64,000 nt of DNA from CALECP01 sp964389925 (GTDB lineage Bacteria > Chloroflexota > Anaerolineae > Promineifilales > Promineifilaceae): positions 1-64,000 of the forward strand of contig CAYMGE010000020.1 in the NCBI GenBank assembly GCA_964389925.1, read 5' to 3'. This document shows positions 28,608 to 36,514 of the stretch, one piece after another. How positions within the stretch are numbered: position 1 is the stretch's first letter; each line of letters begins with the position of its first letter. Made by a program: the position numbers and the translations under genes. A model generated the notes under the pieces. That model saw only the letters and a program-made list of their open reading frames with translations, did no database searches and was not told where the DNA came from.

Positions 28608-30293
28608 ATGGCACAGATGATCCCTGAATTTCTGGAAATGAGTGAGCAGGTTAGTTCGGCCGAATACACCCTCTATTACGCCCTCCAAAGCCAACTAAGT
28701 GACCGCTACACCGTCTTTCACGGCGTGGCGTGGCAATCACGCGCTGCGAACGGTCGGCCGCAAGATGGCGAGGCTGATTTTGTCATCGCTCATCCCGAGG
28801 CAGGCATTTTAGTCATCGAGGTGAAGGGTGGGCGCATTCGCTTCACACCACAAAGCCAGACGTGGGAAAGCATCAGCGATGGTGGCAAGGCGTATCAGAT
28901 CAAAGATCCATTTGCCCAAGCGCGTGTTTCAAAATATGCGCTGATCGACCTGCTTAAGCAGGTGTTGCGGCGTGTGCGTCATTTTAATATCGGTCATGCG
29001 GTTGCATTTCCTGACGTTGTGTTGGGAGACGCGATCTTGGGGATGGATCGGCCGCGCCAGATCGTGCTGGATTTATGCGATTCGGCCGATCTCGCCCTTT
29101 GGGTCAGCGATGCACTCACCTACTGGCGTGGTCGCAATGAGATTGAGGAGAGCGCACCCGGCAAAAAAGCCCTCAGCGCACTCAACTATCTGCTTGCCAA
29201 AACCCGCGAACTGAAACCCGCCTTGTGGGGGCAGATTCGCCATGAGCAAGAGGCGATGATCCGCTTGACGGAAGAGCAGTATTCGTTACTCGACATGCTC
29301 AATCGGCAGCGGCGCGTGGCAATCGCGGGCTGTGCTGGGTCGGGCAAGACGCTGCTAGCTGTTGAAAAAGCGGTTAGACTTGCACGCAGTGGCTTCAAAG
29401 TCTTGCTCACCTGTTATAACAAAAACCTGAACCAGTACCTCAAAAAACGTGTGGGAGACGAGCCAAATCTCGACGTGCGAAATTTTCACAAGCTCTGTTT
29501 TGATCTGGCACGTGAAGCAAACTTGTTGCCACTGCAAACAGAGCGCAGAGATGATTTTTATACCTACATGTTGCCAGAGGCAATGATGGAATCGGCCGAG
29601 CAGCTCAACCACAAATACGACGCAATCATTGTGGATGAGGGGCAAGACTTCCACGAAAGCTGGTGGATTCCGCTACAAACGCTGCTGCACGATCCTGAAG
29701 AAGGGATCGTGTACATCTTCTACGATGATAACCAGCAAATTTTTAACAAGCTCAATCGAGTTTTACCAATTGACACGCCACCTTTCCTGTTGACGATCAA
29801 CTGCCGCAACACGCGCAGCATTCACGATCAGGTATCGCGCTTTTTTAAGGCAGAATGGGCGACAGAGGCACGCGGGCCGGTCGGCCGTCCCGTTAACGTC
29901 ACCCGCTATCGCAACGCCACACAGCTTCACGCGACCCTCTCCGATACGATCCGCCATTTGACTCGTACCGAAAAAATTCCCCCCCATGAGATCACCGTCC
30001 TGACACCACTTTCACGACGCAAAAGCGATCTCTGGCTGGCAAACGGATTTCGCGGCGTGCGCTATTCTGATAAATGGCCGACAAAGCCGCAGGAAATCCA
30101 CTGCAATACAATTCACGCCTTCAAAGGGTTGGAAAGCTCGGTTGTCATTTTGGCAGAGATGGAGCGGTATAGTGATCGGCCGAAAGAACTCGACCCGCTG
30201 CTCTACGTCGCCTGCTCACGTGCAAAAAATCATCTGGTTGTCCTGCTACCTGATGGGGCTGCCCCTAGCCTGCATCGCCGCTTCGCGGCCTAA
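28608..30293 (+). CDS. NERD nuclease-domain UvrD-like helicase
   Basis: 561 aa. N-terminal NERD domain (about 20-130) with GEADFVIAHPEAGILVIEVKGG, the D..ExK nuclease core. A linker (about 130-225) leads to a superfamily 1 helicase: AIAGCAGSGKTLLAVEKA (Walker A, about 245), VLLTCYNKNL, YDAIIVDEGQDF (Walker B), NCRNTRSIHD, NTIHAFKGLESSVVILAE and LYVACSRAKNHLVVLLP (motif VI). It would unwind and possibly cut nucleic acid. NERD helicases are often found in defence neighbourhoods, and this one begins a cluster of conflict-type genes. Its CGGCCG density matches the host genome, so it may be long resident. Confidence 0.87.
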   Translation: MAQMIPEFLEMSEQVSSAEYTLYYALQSQLSDRYTVFHGVAWQSRAANGRPQDGEADFVIAHPEAGILVIEVKGGRIRFTPQSQTWESISDGGKAYQIKDPFAQARVSKYALIDLLKQVLRRVRHFNIGHAVAFPDVVLGDAILGMDRPRQIVLDLCDSADLALWVSDALTYWRGRNEIEESAPGKKALSALNYLLAKTRELKPALWGQIRHEQEAMIRLTEEQYSLLDMLNRQRRVAIAGCAGSGKTLLAVEKAVRLARSGFKVLLTCYNKNLNQYLKKRVGDEPNLDVRNFHKLCFDLAREANLLPLQTERRDDFYTYMLPEAMMESAEQLNHKYDAIIVDEGQDFHESWWIPLQTLLHDPEEGIVYIFYDDNQQIFNKLNRVLPIDTPPFLLTINCRNTRSIHDQVSRFFKAEWATEARGPVGRPVNVTRYRNATQLHATLSDTIRHLTRTEKIPPHEITVLTPLSRRKSDLWLANGFRGVRYSDKWPTKPQEIHCNTIHAFKGLESSVVILAEMERYSDRPKELDPLLYVACSRAKNHLVVLLPDGAAPSLHRRFAA

Positions 30294-30366
30294 AATCCTC
30301 TTATGAAGCCATCTCGCCACCCTCACAACTCGGCGGGATGACCCCTCTCACGACCGACTGCTTTGC

Positions 30367-30395
30367 AAAAGCCGCTCACACAGAGCGGCTTTTTT
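30367..30395 (+). terminator. Rho-independent terminator after NERD-helicase
   Basis: AAAAGCCGCTC-ACACA-GAGCGGCTTTTTT: perfect stem followed by a T-run, 74 bases past the stop codon. Confidence 0.9.
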
Positions 30396-30445
30396 CTTTT
30401 CATTGGCAGCCTCTCTGCCAAAGGTTTGCTAGGGGGATTTAATGC

Positions 30446-30494
30446 TATAATCACAAGATAACTTGTCTTACATTCAATTTATTTGTCGAGGAGG
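30446..30494 (+). promoter_or_regulatory. Promoter, palindrome and strong RBS of the CHAT locus
   Basis: TATAAT at 30446-30451 is followed at once by ACAAG-ATAA-CTTGT (30453-30466), an operator-sized inverted repeat at the expected transcription start. GAGGAGG (30488-30494) lies 5 bases before the ATG at 30500. The layout suggests a repressed but efficiently translated transcript. Confidence 0.5.
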
Positions 30495-30499
30495 ACGCT

Positions 30500-30859
30500 A
30501 TGTCGCTTTTGATAGACATCGACCCGCGAATGGGCATTTCGGCCGAACAGTTCATCGCCATCTGGAACGCCCACCCCACCGCCAACCAACTCGCCATCGC
30601 CAGCGAGGATGACAGCCCACCCACCAAATTTGCTGACCCAGTCACAATTGCTGTTCTGACAGCGATTGGCTCAGGGTTTGTCACGCTCGGCTTTGACGTG
30701 CTAAAAGAGCAGATCAACGCAGTGTTGAAGGAATTGCGCGAGAAAAAGCCAGCGGCCGAAACCCTCACCATCCCCGACAACGCCAAAATCGAACGCATCC
30801 GCAACCACGACGGCAGCGAAATCATCACCGTCACCATTCCGCCCAAGAAAACACCATAA
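30500..30859 (+). CDS. Small single-pass membrane protein upstream of CHAT-NB-ARC gene
   Basis: 119 aa. Three parts: an N-terminal soluble region (about 1-45) with ISAEQFIAIWNAHPTANQLA, a hydrophobic helix (about 47-68, VTIAVLTAIGSGFVTLGFDVL), and a charged helix leading to a beta-rich tail (IERIRNHDGSEIITVTIPP). The plan resembles small constant components (EACC1-like) that accompany CHAT or other effectors in NTP-dependent bacterial conflict systems; that match is from memory of the family and not proven. It would sit at the membrane next to the protease. Confidence 0.6.
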   Translation: MSLLIDIDPRMGISAEQFIAIWNAHPTANQLAIASEDDSPPTKFADPVTIAVLTAIGSGFVTLGFDVLKEQINAVLKELREKKPAAETLTIPDNAKIERIRNHDGSEIITVTIPPKKTP

Positions 30860-30860
30860 T

Positions 30861-31018
30861 CGTAGGGGCTAGGTAAACGGCTCCGACTGCCACACTGGCG
30901 CACAAGACAACGCCGTTTATCTCGCCCTTCTTCGCACGATATTGCGCCAACAGGGCGAGACAAACGGCATGAACGTCATAAGAACCATCAATCATAATCC
31001 GTTTGCCTAGCCCCTACG
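30861..31018. repeat. Nested inverted-repeat (MITE-like) element
   Basis: Outer arms 30861-30880 and 30999-31018 are reverse complements at 19 of 20 positions. Inner arms 30912-30927 and 30953-30968 match at 15 of 16. There is no coding capacity. It lies between the small membrane-protein gene and the CHAT gene and would fold into a long hairpin in a shared transcript. Size and structure fit a MITE or a structured regulatory leader. Its right end is 6 bases from the CHAT start codon, where no SD is visible. Confidence 0.7.
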
Positions 31019-31024
31019 TCACGC

Positions 31025-34000
31025 ATGAATATCCAAATCCGTGAGCAAGACCAACACGACGACCAAACCTTTACCGCCAGTTTGACCTTTAACGGCGGCA
31101 ATCGGCACGACATCACCATCCGCGACCCGTTTGCTGACGTGCCAAAGCGGGAGGCACTGCTCGAATGGTATTTTGAGTCGTGGGTAGATCGCCCGTATCT
31201 CGACGAGGTGGACGCGGAACGGGCGGCGGCGAGCGTGCGCGACTACGGCGAACAGCTTTTTGACCAGCTTTTCAGCGACCGCCGCGCCTATCACAACTAC
31301 GACAAGGGCGGGGATGACCTGCATTTTGAGATCGTCGGCACGCCCGCCTTTCACGCGCTGCATTGGGAGGCGTTGCGCGACCCCGACAAGCCGCTGCCGC
31401 TGGCGACCGAACACCCGTTTGTGCGGCGCAACGTCGAGCAGGTGGCGACCGAGATCAGCGTGCAGCCCTCGCCGACGCTCAACGTCTTGCTGGTGACGGC
31501 GCGGCCGAGCGGTCGGCGCGATGTCGGCTATCGCACCATTCAGCAGCCGCTCTTTGACGCGCTCGACGATGCCCACCTGCACACCCATCTCGACATCGTG
31601 CGGCCGGGAACGTGGGAGGCGTTGGTGCGCCATTTGGAGCAGACGCGCACGCAGCACGGCAAGGGGTATTACCACATCGTCCACTTCGACCTGCACGGCG
31701 GTCTGCTGACATACGACCAATATCTCAAATACAAAGAGCAGTACGTCGCGTCGGGCTATCAGTTTGAGACACCCGCGACGTTCGATTTTGCCCAGACCGA
31801 CCTGACAGAATACGACGGCGTGCAGGCGTTTTTGCTGTTTGATGGCAAGGTGGATGGGGTGGCGAACTGTGTGTCGGCCGATGACGTTGCCAAGCTGCTG
31901 CAAACGTATCATGTGCCGATTGCGCTGCTCAATGCGTGTCAGTCGGGCAAGCAGGTCGGTGGGGCGGAGACGAGCTTGGGCAGTCGGCTGGTGCGGGCGG
32001 GCGTGCAGTGGGTGGTGGCGATGGGGTACTCCGTCACCGTCTCGGCCGCGCAAAAGCTGATGACGGTGCTGTATCGCCAACTGCTGGCGGGGACGGGGTT
32101 GCCGACCGCGCTGCGACAGGGGCGGCTCGAACTGCTGCGCGACCAAGAGCGCAAGGCGGGGCGCGGCAACGTCGTCGATTTGGAGGATTGGCTGCTGCCC
32201 GTCGTCTATCAAAATCAGGCGGTTGAACTGGCATTGCGGCGGATGACCGCGCAGGAGAAAACCGACTTTTATGCACGGGAAGCGTATCGGGACAGCGCGA
32301 CCTACCACACGCCGACCTACGGCTTTCACGGGCGCGACCTCGACCTGTTGCAGCTAGAGCGGCGGCTGTGCGCCGACAACGTGCTGCTGGTGCGCGGGAT
32401 GGGGGGCGCGGGCAAGACGACGCTGCTGCATCACGTCGCCGCGTGGTGGCAGCGCACCCGTTGGGTGCGGCGCGTCTGGTACTTTGGGTACGACGAACGC
32501 GCCCACACCCACCAGCAAATCATCACCGCCATTGGCAAGCGGCTGTGGGGCGAGCGCGGCTACATCGTTGAGCTACAGCCACTCGCGCTGGCGGTGCAGG
32601 AGAAGGAGATCGTGCGGCGGCTGCGCGGGGAACGCCATCTGCTTCTGTTGGACAATTTGGAGTCGGTGACGGGAACGGCGTTGGCGATTGAGAATCGGCT
32701 CAGTGTGGCCGAGCAGGGGAAGCTGCGCCGCTTTGTCGAGCGGCTGCGCGGGGGCAAGAGTCTCGTGCTGCTGGGGTCGCGCAGTGGGGTCGAATGGCTG
32801 ATCGGGGCGACGGGGGCGGTCTACGATTTGCCGGGCTTGGATGCGGGTGGGGAGCGGACGCTGGTGGACGCGATTCTGACGCGGCATGGCCTCCTACACT
32901 ATCGAGACGACGACAGCGAAAACCGCAAATTAAATAAGTTGATAAGGCTTCTCGATGGTTACCCACTAGCTTTGGAAGTAGTTTTAGCAAACTTAACTGA
33001 GAGTAAACCATCGGTATTGCTGACGGACTTTGAAACTGGTGATATTAGAATTGCAGGTGAATTCACTGATGCAGACCGAACCAATAACATAATAAAATGT
33101 ATTGAAGTCTCGCATAGCAATTTGTCCCATACGTCTCAGCAGCTTTTATTAGCTTTTGCCCCATTTACTCATAAGATAAACATTAAGTATCTTTCGAGAT
33201 ACGCTGAGCTACTAAAAAATCGAACATCTTTGAGGGAGGTAGATTTTGATCATCTCTGGGAAACAATTCAGCTAGTGATAAGTTCTGGGTTGCTTACAAG
33301 TTCTTCGCAAAGTAAAGACTATCTTACTATGCAACCTGTATTTTCATATTATTTGCGAGTTAGACTAAGTGAGTTTCCAGTTGCGATGCAAGTTTCGATC
33401 AATGAAGTCTTCCAAGACTACATCTTAGAAATTGCCGACATGTATGATGATCTACTTCATACAGGTCAAAATGATGATTTCCTTTTAGGGCGAATGTTGA
33501 TCAGTTTAGAGTACCAGAATTTTCTTTCTGTCTTAACAATGCGCCTAGAACAACAAACTTCATTCCGAAGTCTACTGTATGCAATGGATTCATTTCTTGA
33601 TGAAGAACATAAAATTGATGAACGTCGAGAATTTCTTGATTATATCTTGAGCTTTGACAAAGACACCCCGAAAAAAATTGATGTCGAATTAGATTTTATT
33701 CTAGCATATGGTAGACGTGGAACTTTTGAGTTTGATACCAAAGGTAATATGCAGATCGCAATAAACCATCATAATCAAGTGCTTATCAGAGCAGAGGCTC
33801 TTGATTTTGATGAGAATAAGCGTTCCATTCTTGTTGAACAGGCTAGATTTCAATTAGGTCTAGCATATGAACAAATGGGTGCATTGGAAGACGCAAAATT
33901 TTATTTTGAGGAAGGTCTCAAATTGAACGAGGCTGCTAAGGCGCGCAAAAACAATCGCTCATATCTGAGTTCGCGTGCAAACAACTTATATTACTTAGGT

Positions 34001-34570
34001 CGAATCGAATTTAAATTCGATAAATTTGACATAGCTCTAGAGCATTTTCAAGAATGTTATAATACATACCTGAGTTTAGAAGGCACAGTAGGGATTGCCA
34101 GATCCTCATTTTGGTTGGGCAGATACTATTTCGCTACAAACAAATTTGAAGAAGCTACCCTTTACTTTGAATCGGCAGCAAAATTATTTTTAAAGAGAAA
34201 AAGTAAACAAGATGAAGCCTTCTCCTATTATTATCTTGGCAAAGCTCAATTTAAACAGGGCTTAGTCAATGAAGCAAAAGAGAGTATTCAGAAAAGTCTA
34301 GACATAGCGTTGGATTTGGGAAGTAATGACATCATATCTTCATCCTTTGAATATTTGGGAACCATTGCAACAGCCGAGAACATGTATGAAACGGCTGCTC
34401 GGTACTTCTCTATAAGCCTTGCACATAATCCTAGACATGTCATTGCATTGACACAATTGGTAAGTTTAATACCGAAGCTTAAAATACAAAGAATTGCAAT
34501 AGAACTCAGCAATGCAATGCAAATCTCGATAGAAGAAGCGACAAAGCGACTTTTAGAGGGCGATGAGTAG
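31025..34570 (+). CDS. CHAT caspase-like protease - NB-ARC - TPR protein
   Basis: 1181 aa STAND-type protein. The CHAT domain (about 100-400) shows both catalytic residues: His224 in HFDLHG and Cys305 in LLNACQSG, followed by GVQWVVAMGYSVT. The NTPase (about 435-700) has Walker A GMGGAGKTTLL (458-468), Walker B HLLLLDNLE, LVLLGSRSG and the GLPLA-like DGYPLALEV. A long C-terminal region (about 700-1181) contains at least five TPR-type helical repeats (for example LGLAYEQMGALEDAKFYFEE). By family knowledge, ligand binding to the C-terminal part would release a protease that kills or arrests the cell. DNA up to about 32,910 is very GC-rich; beyond it is AT-rich, within one open frame. Confidence 0.88.
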   Translation: MNIQIREQDQHDDQTFTASLTFNGGNRHDITIRDPFADVPKREALLEWYFESWVDRPYLDEVDAERAAASVRDYGEQLFDQLFSDRRAYHNYDKGGDDLHFEIVGTPAFHALHWEALRDPDKPLPLATEHPFVRRNVEQVATEISVQPSPTLNVLLVTARPSGRRDVGYRTIQQPLFDALDDAHLHTHLDIVRPGTWEALVRHLEQTRTQHGKGYYHIVHFDLHGGLLTYDQYLKYKEQYVASGYQFETPATFDFAQTDLTEYDGVQAFLLFDGKVDGVANCVSADDVAKLLQTYHVPIALLNACQSGKQVGGAETSLGSRLVRAGVQWVVAMGYSVTVSAAQKLMTVLYRQLLAGTGLPTALRQGRLELLRDQERKAGRGNVVDLEDWLLPVVYQNQAVELALRRMTAQEKTDFYAREAYRDSATYHTPTYGFHGRDLDLLQLERRLCADNVLLVRGMGGAGKTTLLHHVAAWWQRTRWVRRVWYFGYDERAHTHQQIITAIGKRLWGERGYIVELQPLALAVQEKEIVRRLRGERHLLLLDNLESVTGTALAIENRLSVAEQGKLRRFVERLRGGKSLVLLGSRSGVEWLIGATGAVYDLPGLDAGGERTLVDAILTRHGLLHYRDDDSENRKLNKLIRLLDGYPLALEVVLANLTESKPSVLLTDFETGDIRIAGEFTDADRTNNIIKCIEVSHSNLSHTSQQLLLAFAPFTHKINIKYLSRYAELLKNRTSLREVDFDHLWETIQLVISSGLLTSSSQSKDYLTMQPVFSYYLRVRLSEFPVAMQVSINEVFQDYILEIADMYDDLLHTGQNDDFLLGRMLISLEYQNFLSVLTMRLEQQTSFRSLLYAMDSFLDEEHKIDERREFLDYILSFDKDTPKKIDVELDFILAYGRRGTFEFDTKGNMQIAINHHNQVLIRAEALDFDENKRSILVEQARFQLGLAYEQMGALEDAKFYFEEGLKLNEAAKARKNNRSYLSSRANNLYYLGRIEFKFDKFDIALEHFQECYNTYLSLEGTVGIARSSFWLGRYYFATNKFEEATLYFESAAKLFLKRKSKQDEAFSYYYLGKAQFKQGLVNEAKESIQKSLDIALDLGSNDIISSSFEYLGTIATAENMYETAARYFSISLAHNPRHVIALTQLVSLIPKLKIQRIAIELSNAMQISIEEATKRLLEGDE

Positions 34571-34650
34571 CTATCTGTTCAACAACTTGTTTGAGGAGGA
34601 AGAGGGTTGCGCTGCTGGAAAACGGGCTTGCCAAAACCAAAACCGAATGA

Positions 34651-34680
34651 TTGACAGAATAATCTTTGTCTCGCTATACT
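34651..34680 (+). promoter_or_regulatory. Sigma-70-type promoter giving a leaderless xisH transcript
   Basis: TTGACA (34651-34656), an 18-base spacer, then TATACT (34675-34680). The ATG of xisH begins at 34687, 7 bases after the -10 box, which is where transcription should start. The mRNA would therefore have no leader. Confidence 0.7.
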
Positions 34681-34686
34681 GCAACT

Positions 34687-35103
34687 ATGGCAGCACGCGA
34701 CAAGATTCATAACGCAGTCAAGCAGGCATTGATCAAGGATGGGTGGGTCATCACACATGATCCATTGCGCTTGCAATATCAAAACAAGCGCGTTGAGATC
34801 GATCTGGGCGCAGAAAAACTGCTAACCGCAGAACGTGGCAGTGAGAAAATAGCGGTTGAAATTAAAAGTTTTCTCAGCCGGTCAAAATTGCAAGATTTTA
34901 AGGTTCTGCTTGGACAATATCAAATCTATGCAACGCTCATTAAAGAGCTTGCGCCTATCTATCATCTATTGATTGCCATTGACGTTGATACATACGAAGT
35001 CGATTTTGAGCATCCTATCATCCAACTCATGTTAAAACAGTATCCGATTCCACTAGTAGTAGTTGATGTGGAAACGGAGGAGATCAGACAATGGATCAGA
35101 TAA
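34687..35103 (+). CDS. xisH: XisH family protein
   Basis: 138 aa from ATG 34687, chosen because MAARDKIHNAVKQAL matches the family start; an upstream start at 34666 would fall inside the promoter. Further matches are DGWVITHDPLRLQY, IDLGAEKLLTAERGSEKIAVEIKSF (read in parts) and FKVLLGQYQIYATLI. The D..ExK pattern IDLGAEK...AVEIKSF suggests a restriction-endonuclease-like fold. XisH was named for its need in fdxN element excision in Anabaena, yet most copies lie far from any such element. It overlaps xisI by 13 bases. Confidence 0.92.
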   Translation: MAARDKIHNAVKQALIKDGWVITHDPLRLQYQNKRVEIDLGAEKLLTAERGSEKIAVEIKSFLSRSKLQDFKVLLGQYQIYATLIKELAPIYHLLIAIDVDTYEVDFEHPIIQLMLKQYPIPLVVVDVETEEIRQWIR

Positions 35104-35435
35104 AAACAAACCATCAAATCGTCATGTGCATTCTGCGTGAGCGGGCGGCTTACCTCAATCCCGCCTTACCCGACGAACTGCAGTTACGAACGGTATTCGA
35201 CATTGAAAGCGGTCAATACCTGCTCGTTGAAGTTGGCTGGCAGGGGCGGCGGCGCGTCTTTAATGTTGAACTATACATACAAATCGCAGATGATCTGATC
35301 TGGATCGAGGTCGATGAAACGGAGGATGGGATCGCCACCGACCTACTAGCGCACGGCATCCCTCACAACAAAATTGTATTGGGCTTCTATCACCCATCGC
35401 GCCGCGAATTGACGGAATTTGCCTTTGCCGTGTGA
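35091..35435 (+). CDS. xisI: XisI family protein
   Basis: 114 aa. Family features: TVFDIESGQYLLVEVGWQG, then RRVFNVELYIQIADDLIWIE, the DETEDGIATDLLAHGIP helix and the C-terminal IVLGFYHPSRRELTEFAFAV. XisI partners XisH and is thought to control excision or act as a small cofactor; molecular function is not known. Translationally coupled to xisH. Confidence 0.93.
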   Translation: MDQIKTNHQIVMCILRERAAYLNPALPDELQLRTVFDIESGQYLLVEVGWQGRRRVFNVELYIQIADDLIWIEVDETEDGIATDLLAHGIPHNKIVLGFYHPSRRELTEFAFAV

Positions 35436-35439
35436 AGGT

Positions 35440-35521
35440 TGGTTGCGCGGTTGAAAAATGCGCTTGGTGGTTCTACCATCTATCGCGCCATGAACTGACA
35501 GAATTTCCCTATGCCATGTGA
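35440..35521 (+). pseudogene. Decayed duplicate of the xisI 3' end
   Basis: Bases 35471-35521 translate as FYHLSRHELTEFPYAM and a stop, matching FYHPSRRELTEFAFAV at the end of xisI just upstream at 11 of 16 positions. Bases before it keep weak similarity (AAAATGCGCTTGG against AAAATTGTATTGG) but carry frame disruptions. It is therefore the tail of a second xisI copy, left after duplication or gene replacement. Confidence 0.75.
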
Positions 35522-35549
35522 AAGTCGAGGGCTTTGAGTGCATTCTGCC

Positions 35550-36422
35550 CTATGATGTTACGAGAAGCACCCAAATGCTAAACCGATCCCCCGTTTCTCG
35601 AAAACCAAAACGTTGATATAGTCGATGAGCAACGGCATTATCACTTTGCGTGTTGAGGCTCACATGCTGGAAATTTTCCGCACGATACGTTTCCAGTGCG
35701 TTTTGCAACAAAGCCGCACCGATCCCGCGTCGCCGCATATGGGGCGCAACCGCAATTCGCACGACGTGTACCTCACGCCGTCCTGCCCATGCCCCAAACG
35801 TGAAGCCTACAATTTCTCCATCGAGTTCGGCTACATCAAAGTTGACCGTGCCACGTGCAGCGCGTTCCATCTGCGTTTGACTGCTCCACCAAAGTGGGTC
35901 GTCAAATGCTGTATGCTCGATTTGGATGAGTTGTGGAAAATCGGCCGCCATAACCCCACGTATCACCAACCCATCGTCGCGCGGCTGCGGGTCGGGTGAT
36001 TGCACAGAATCGGCCGCAGGCTGCCACGCCATCCCCATGATTTCCTGACCAATCGTAAAACCCAACTTTGGCAGCGCCTCATCGAGCCAGCGACTTGAGG
36101 AAAGGCAGGCCAAATGGGTTGTCCCTCCTCCCTGAAGTCGTTGGGATGCGGCAGCAATGAGTTTACGCAACGGATAATCTGGTGTGTACTGATCAATGAC
36201 GACGAGGCGCAGCCATGCAATTGGCGGAGGGTCACAATGTGCCACAAGCAGGCCGCGTATTTTGCCGTTGCGCGTTTGCATGAGCGCGGCGGGGGAAGTC
36301 AGCCAATCGTCAAATGTCGAGTAGTCGGGGTGAAGGTGGACGTGTGGCGCACTGTCCGCAAGCCGTATGATGGTGTTTTCATCGGCCGCACCAATCGGCC
36401 GAATCTCAGTTGCATCTCGCAT
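35550..36422 (-). CDS. Double-GNAT N-acetyltransferase
   Basis: About 290 aa from ATG 36422. The C-terminal GNAT domain (about 155-290) is complete: HVVRIAVAPHMRRRGIGAALL is the acetyl-CoA motif A, followed by VSLNTQSDNAVAHRLYQRFGF. The N-terminal half is a degenerate second GNAT fold (IAWLRLVVIDQY, LPKLGF). Substrate unknown. AGGAGG touches the ATG directly (zero spacing), so a TTG at 36449 may be the true start. Divergent from recA and sharing its SOS-box region. Confidence 0.8.
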   Translation of the reverse strand: MRDATEIRPIGAADENTIIRLADSAPHVHLHPDYSTFDDWLTSPAALMQTRNGKIRGLLVAHCDPPPIAWLRLVVIDQYTPDYPLRKLIAAASQRLQGGGTTHLACLSSSRWLDEALPKLGFTIGQEIMGMAWQPAADSVQSPDPQPRDDGLVIRGVMAADFPQLIQIEHTAFDDPLWWSSQTQMERAARGTVNFDVAELDGEIVGFTFGAWAGRREVHVVRIAVAPHMRRRGIGAALLQNALETYRAENFQHVSLNTQSDNAVAHRLYQRFGFRETGDRFSIWVLLVTS

Positions 36423-36442
36423 CCTCCTATTGTACACTATTC

Positions 36443-36456
36443 CGAACAACTGTTCA
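36443..36456. promoter_or_regulatory. LexA-type SOS box
   Basis: CGAACAACTGTTCA contains GAAC-N4-GTTC, the core of the Bacillus/Actinobacteria LexA operator. It overlaps a TTCACA -35 (36453-36458) that has GACAAT at 36475-36480, 16 bases on. It lies about 60 bases before the recA ATG and 20 bases before the acetyltransferase start, so it could control both. Confidence 0.75.
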
Positions 36457-36514
36457 CAATTCTAACTTTGCTTCGACAATCCCGTTTTGCGTGATTGCGA
36501 AACGTGACCACGAA

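Noticed and set aside
31019..32329. 436-codon open frame antisense to the CHAT gene
   Set aside because: GC-rich DNA opens the opposite strand; the product is Arg/His/Gln-rich without motifs, while the sense strand has clear CHAT and NTPase residues.
34687..35521. XisH/XisI as proof of a nearby fdxN-like excision element
   Set aside because: No site-specific recombinase or flanking direct repeats were seen around the pair; most family members are likewise unlinked to such elements.
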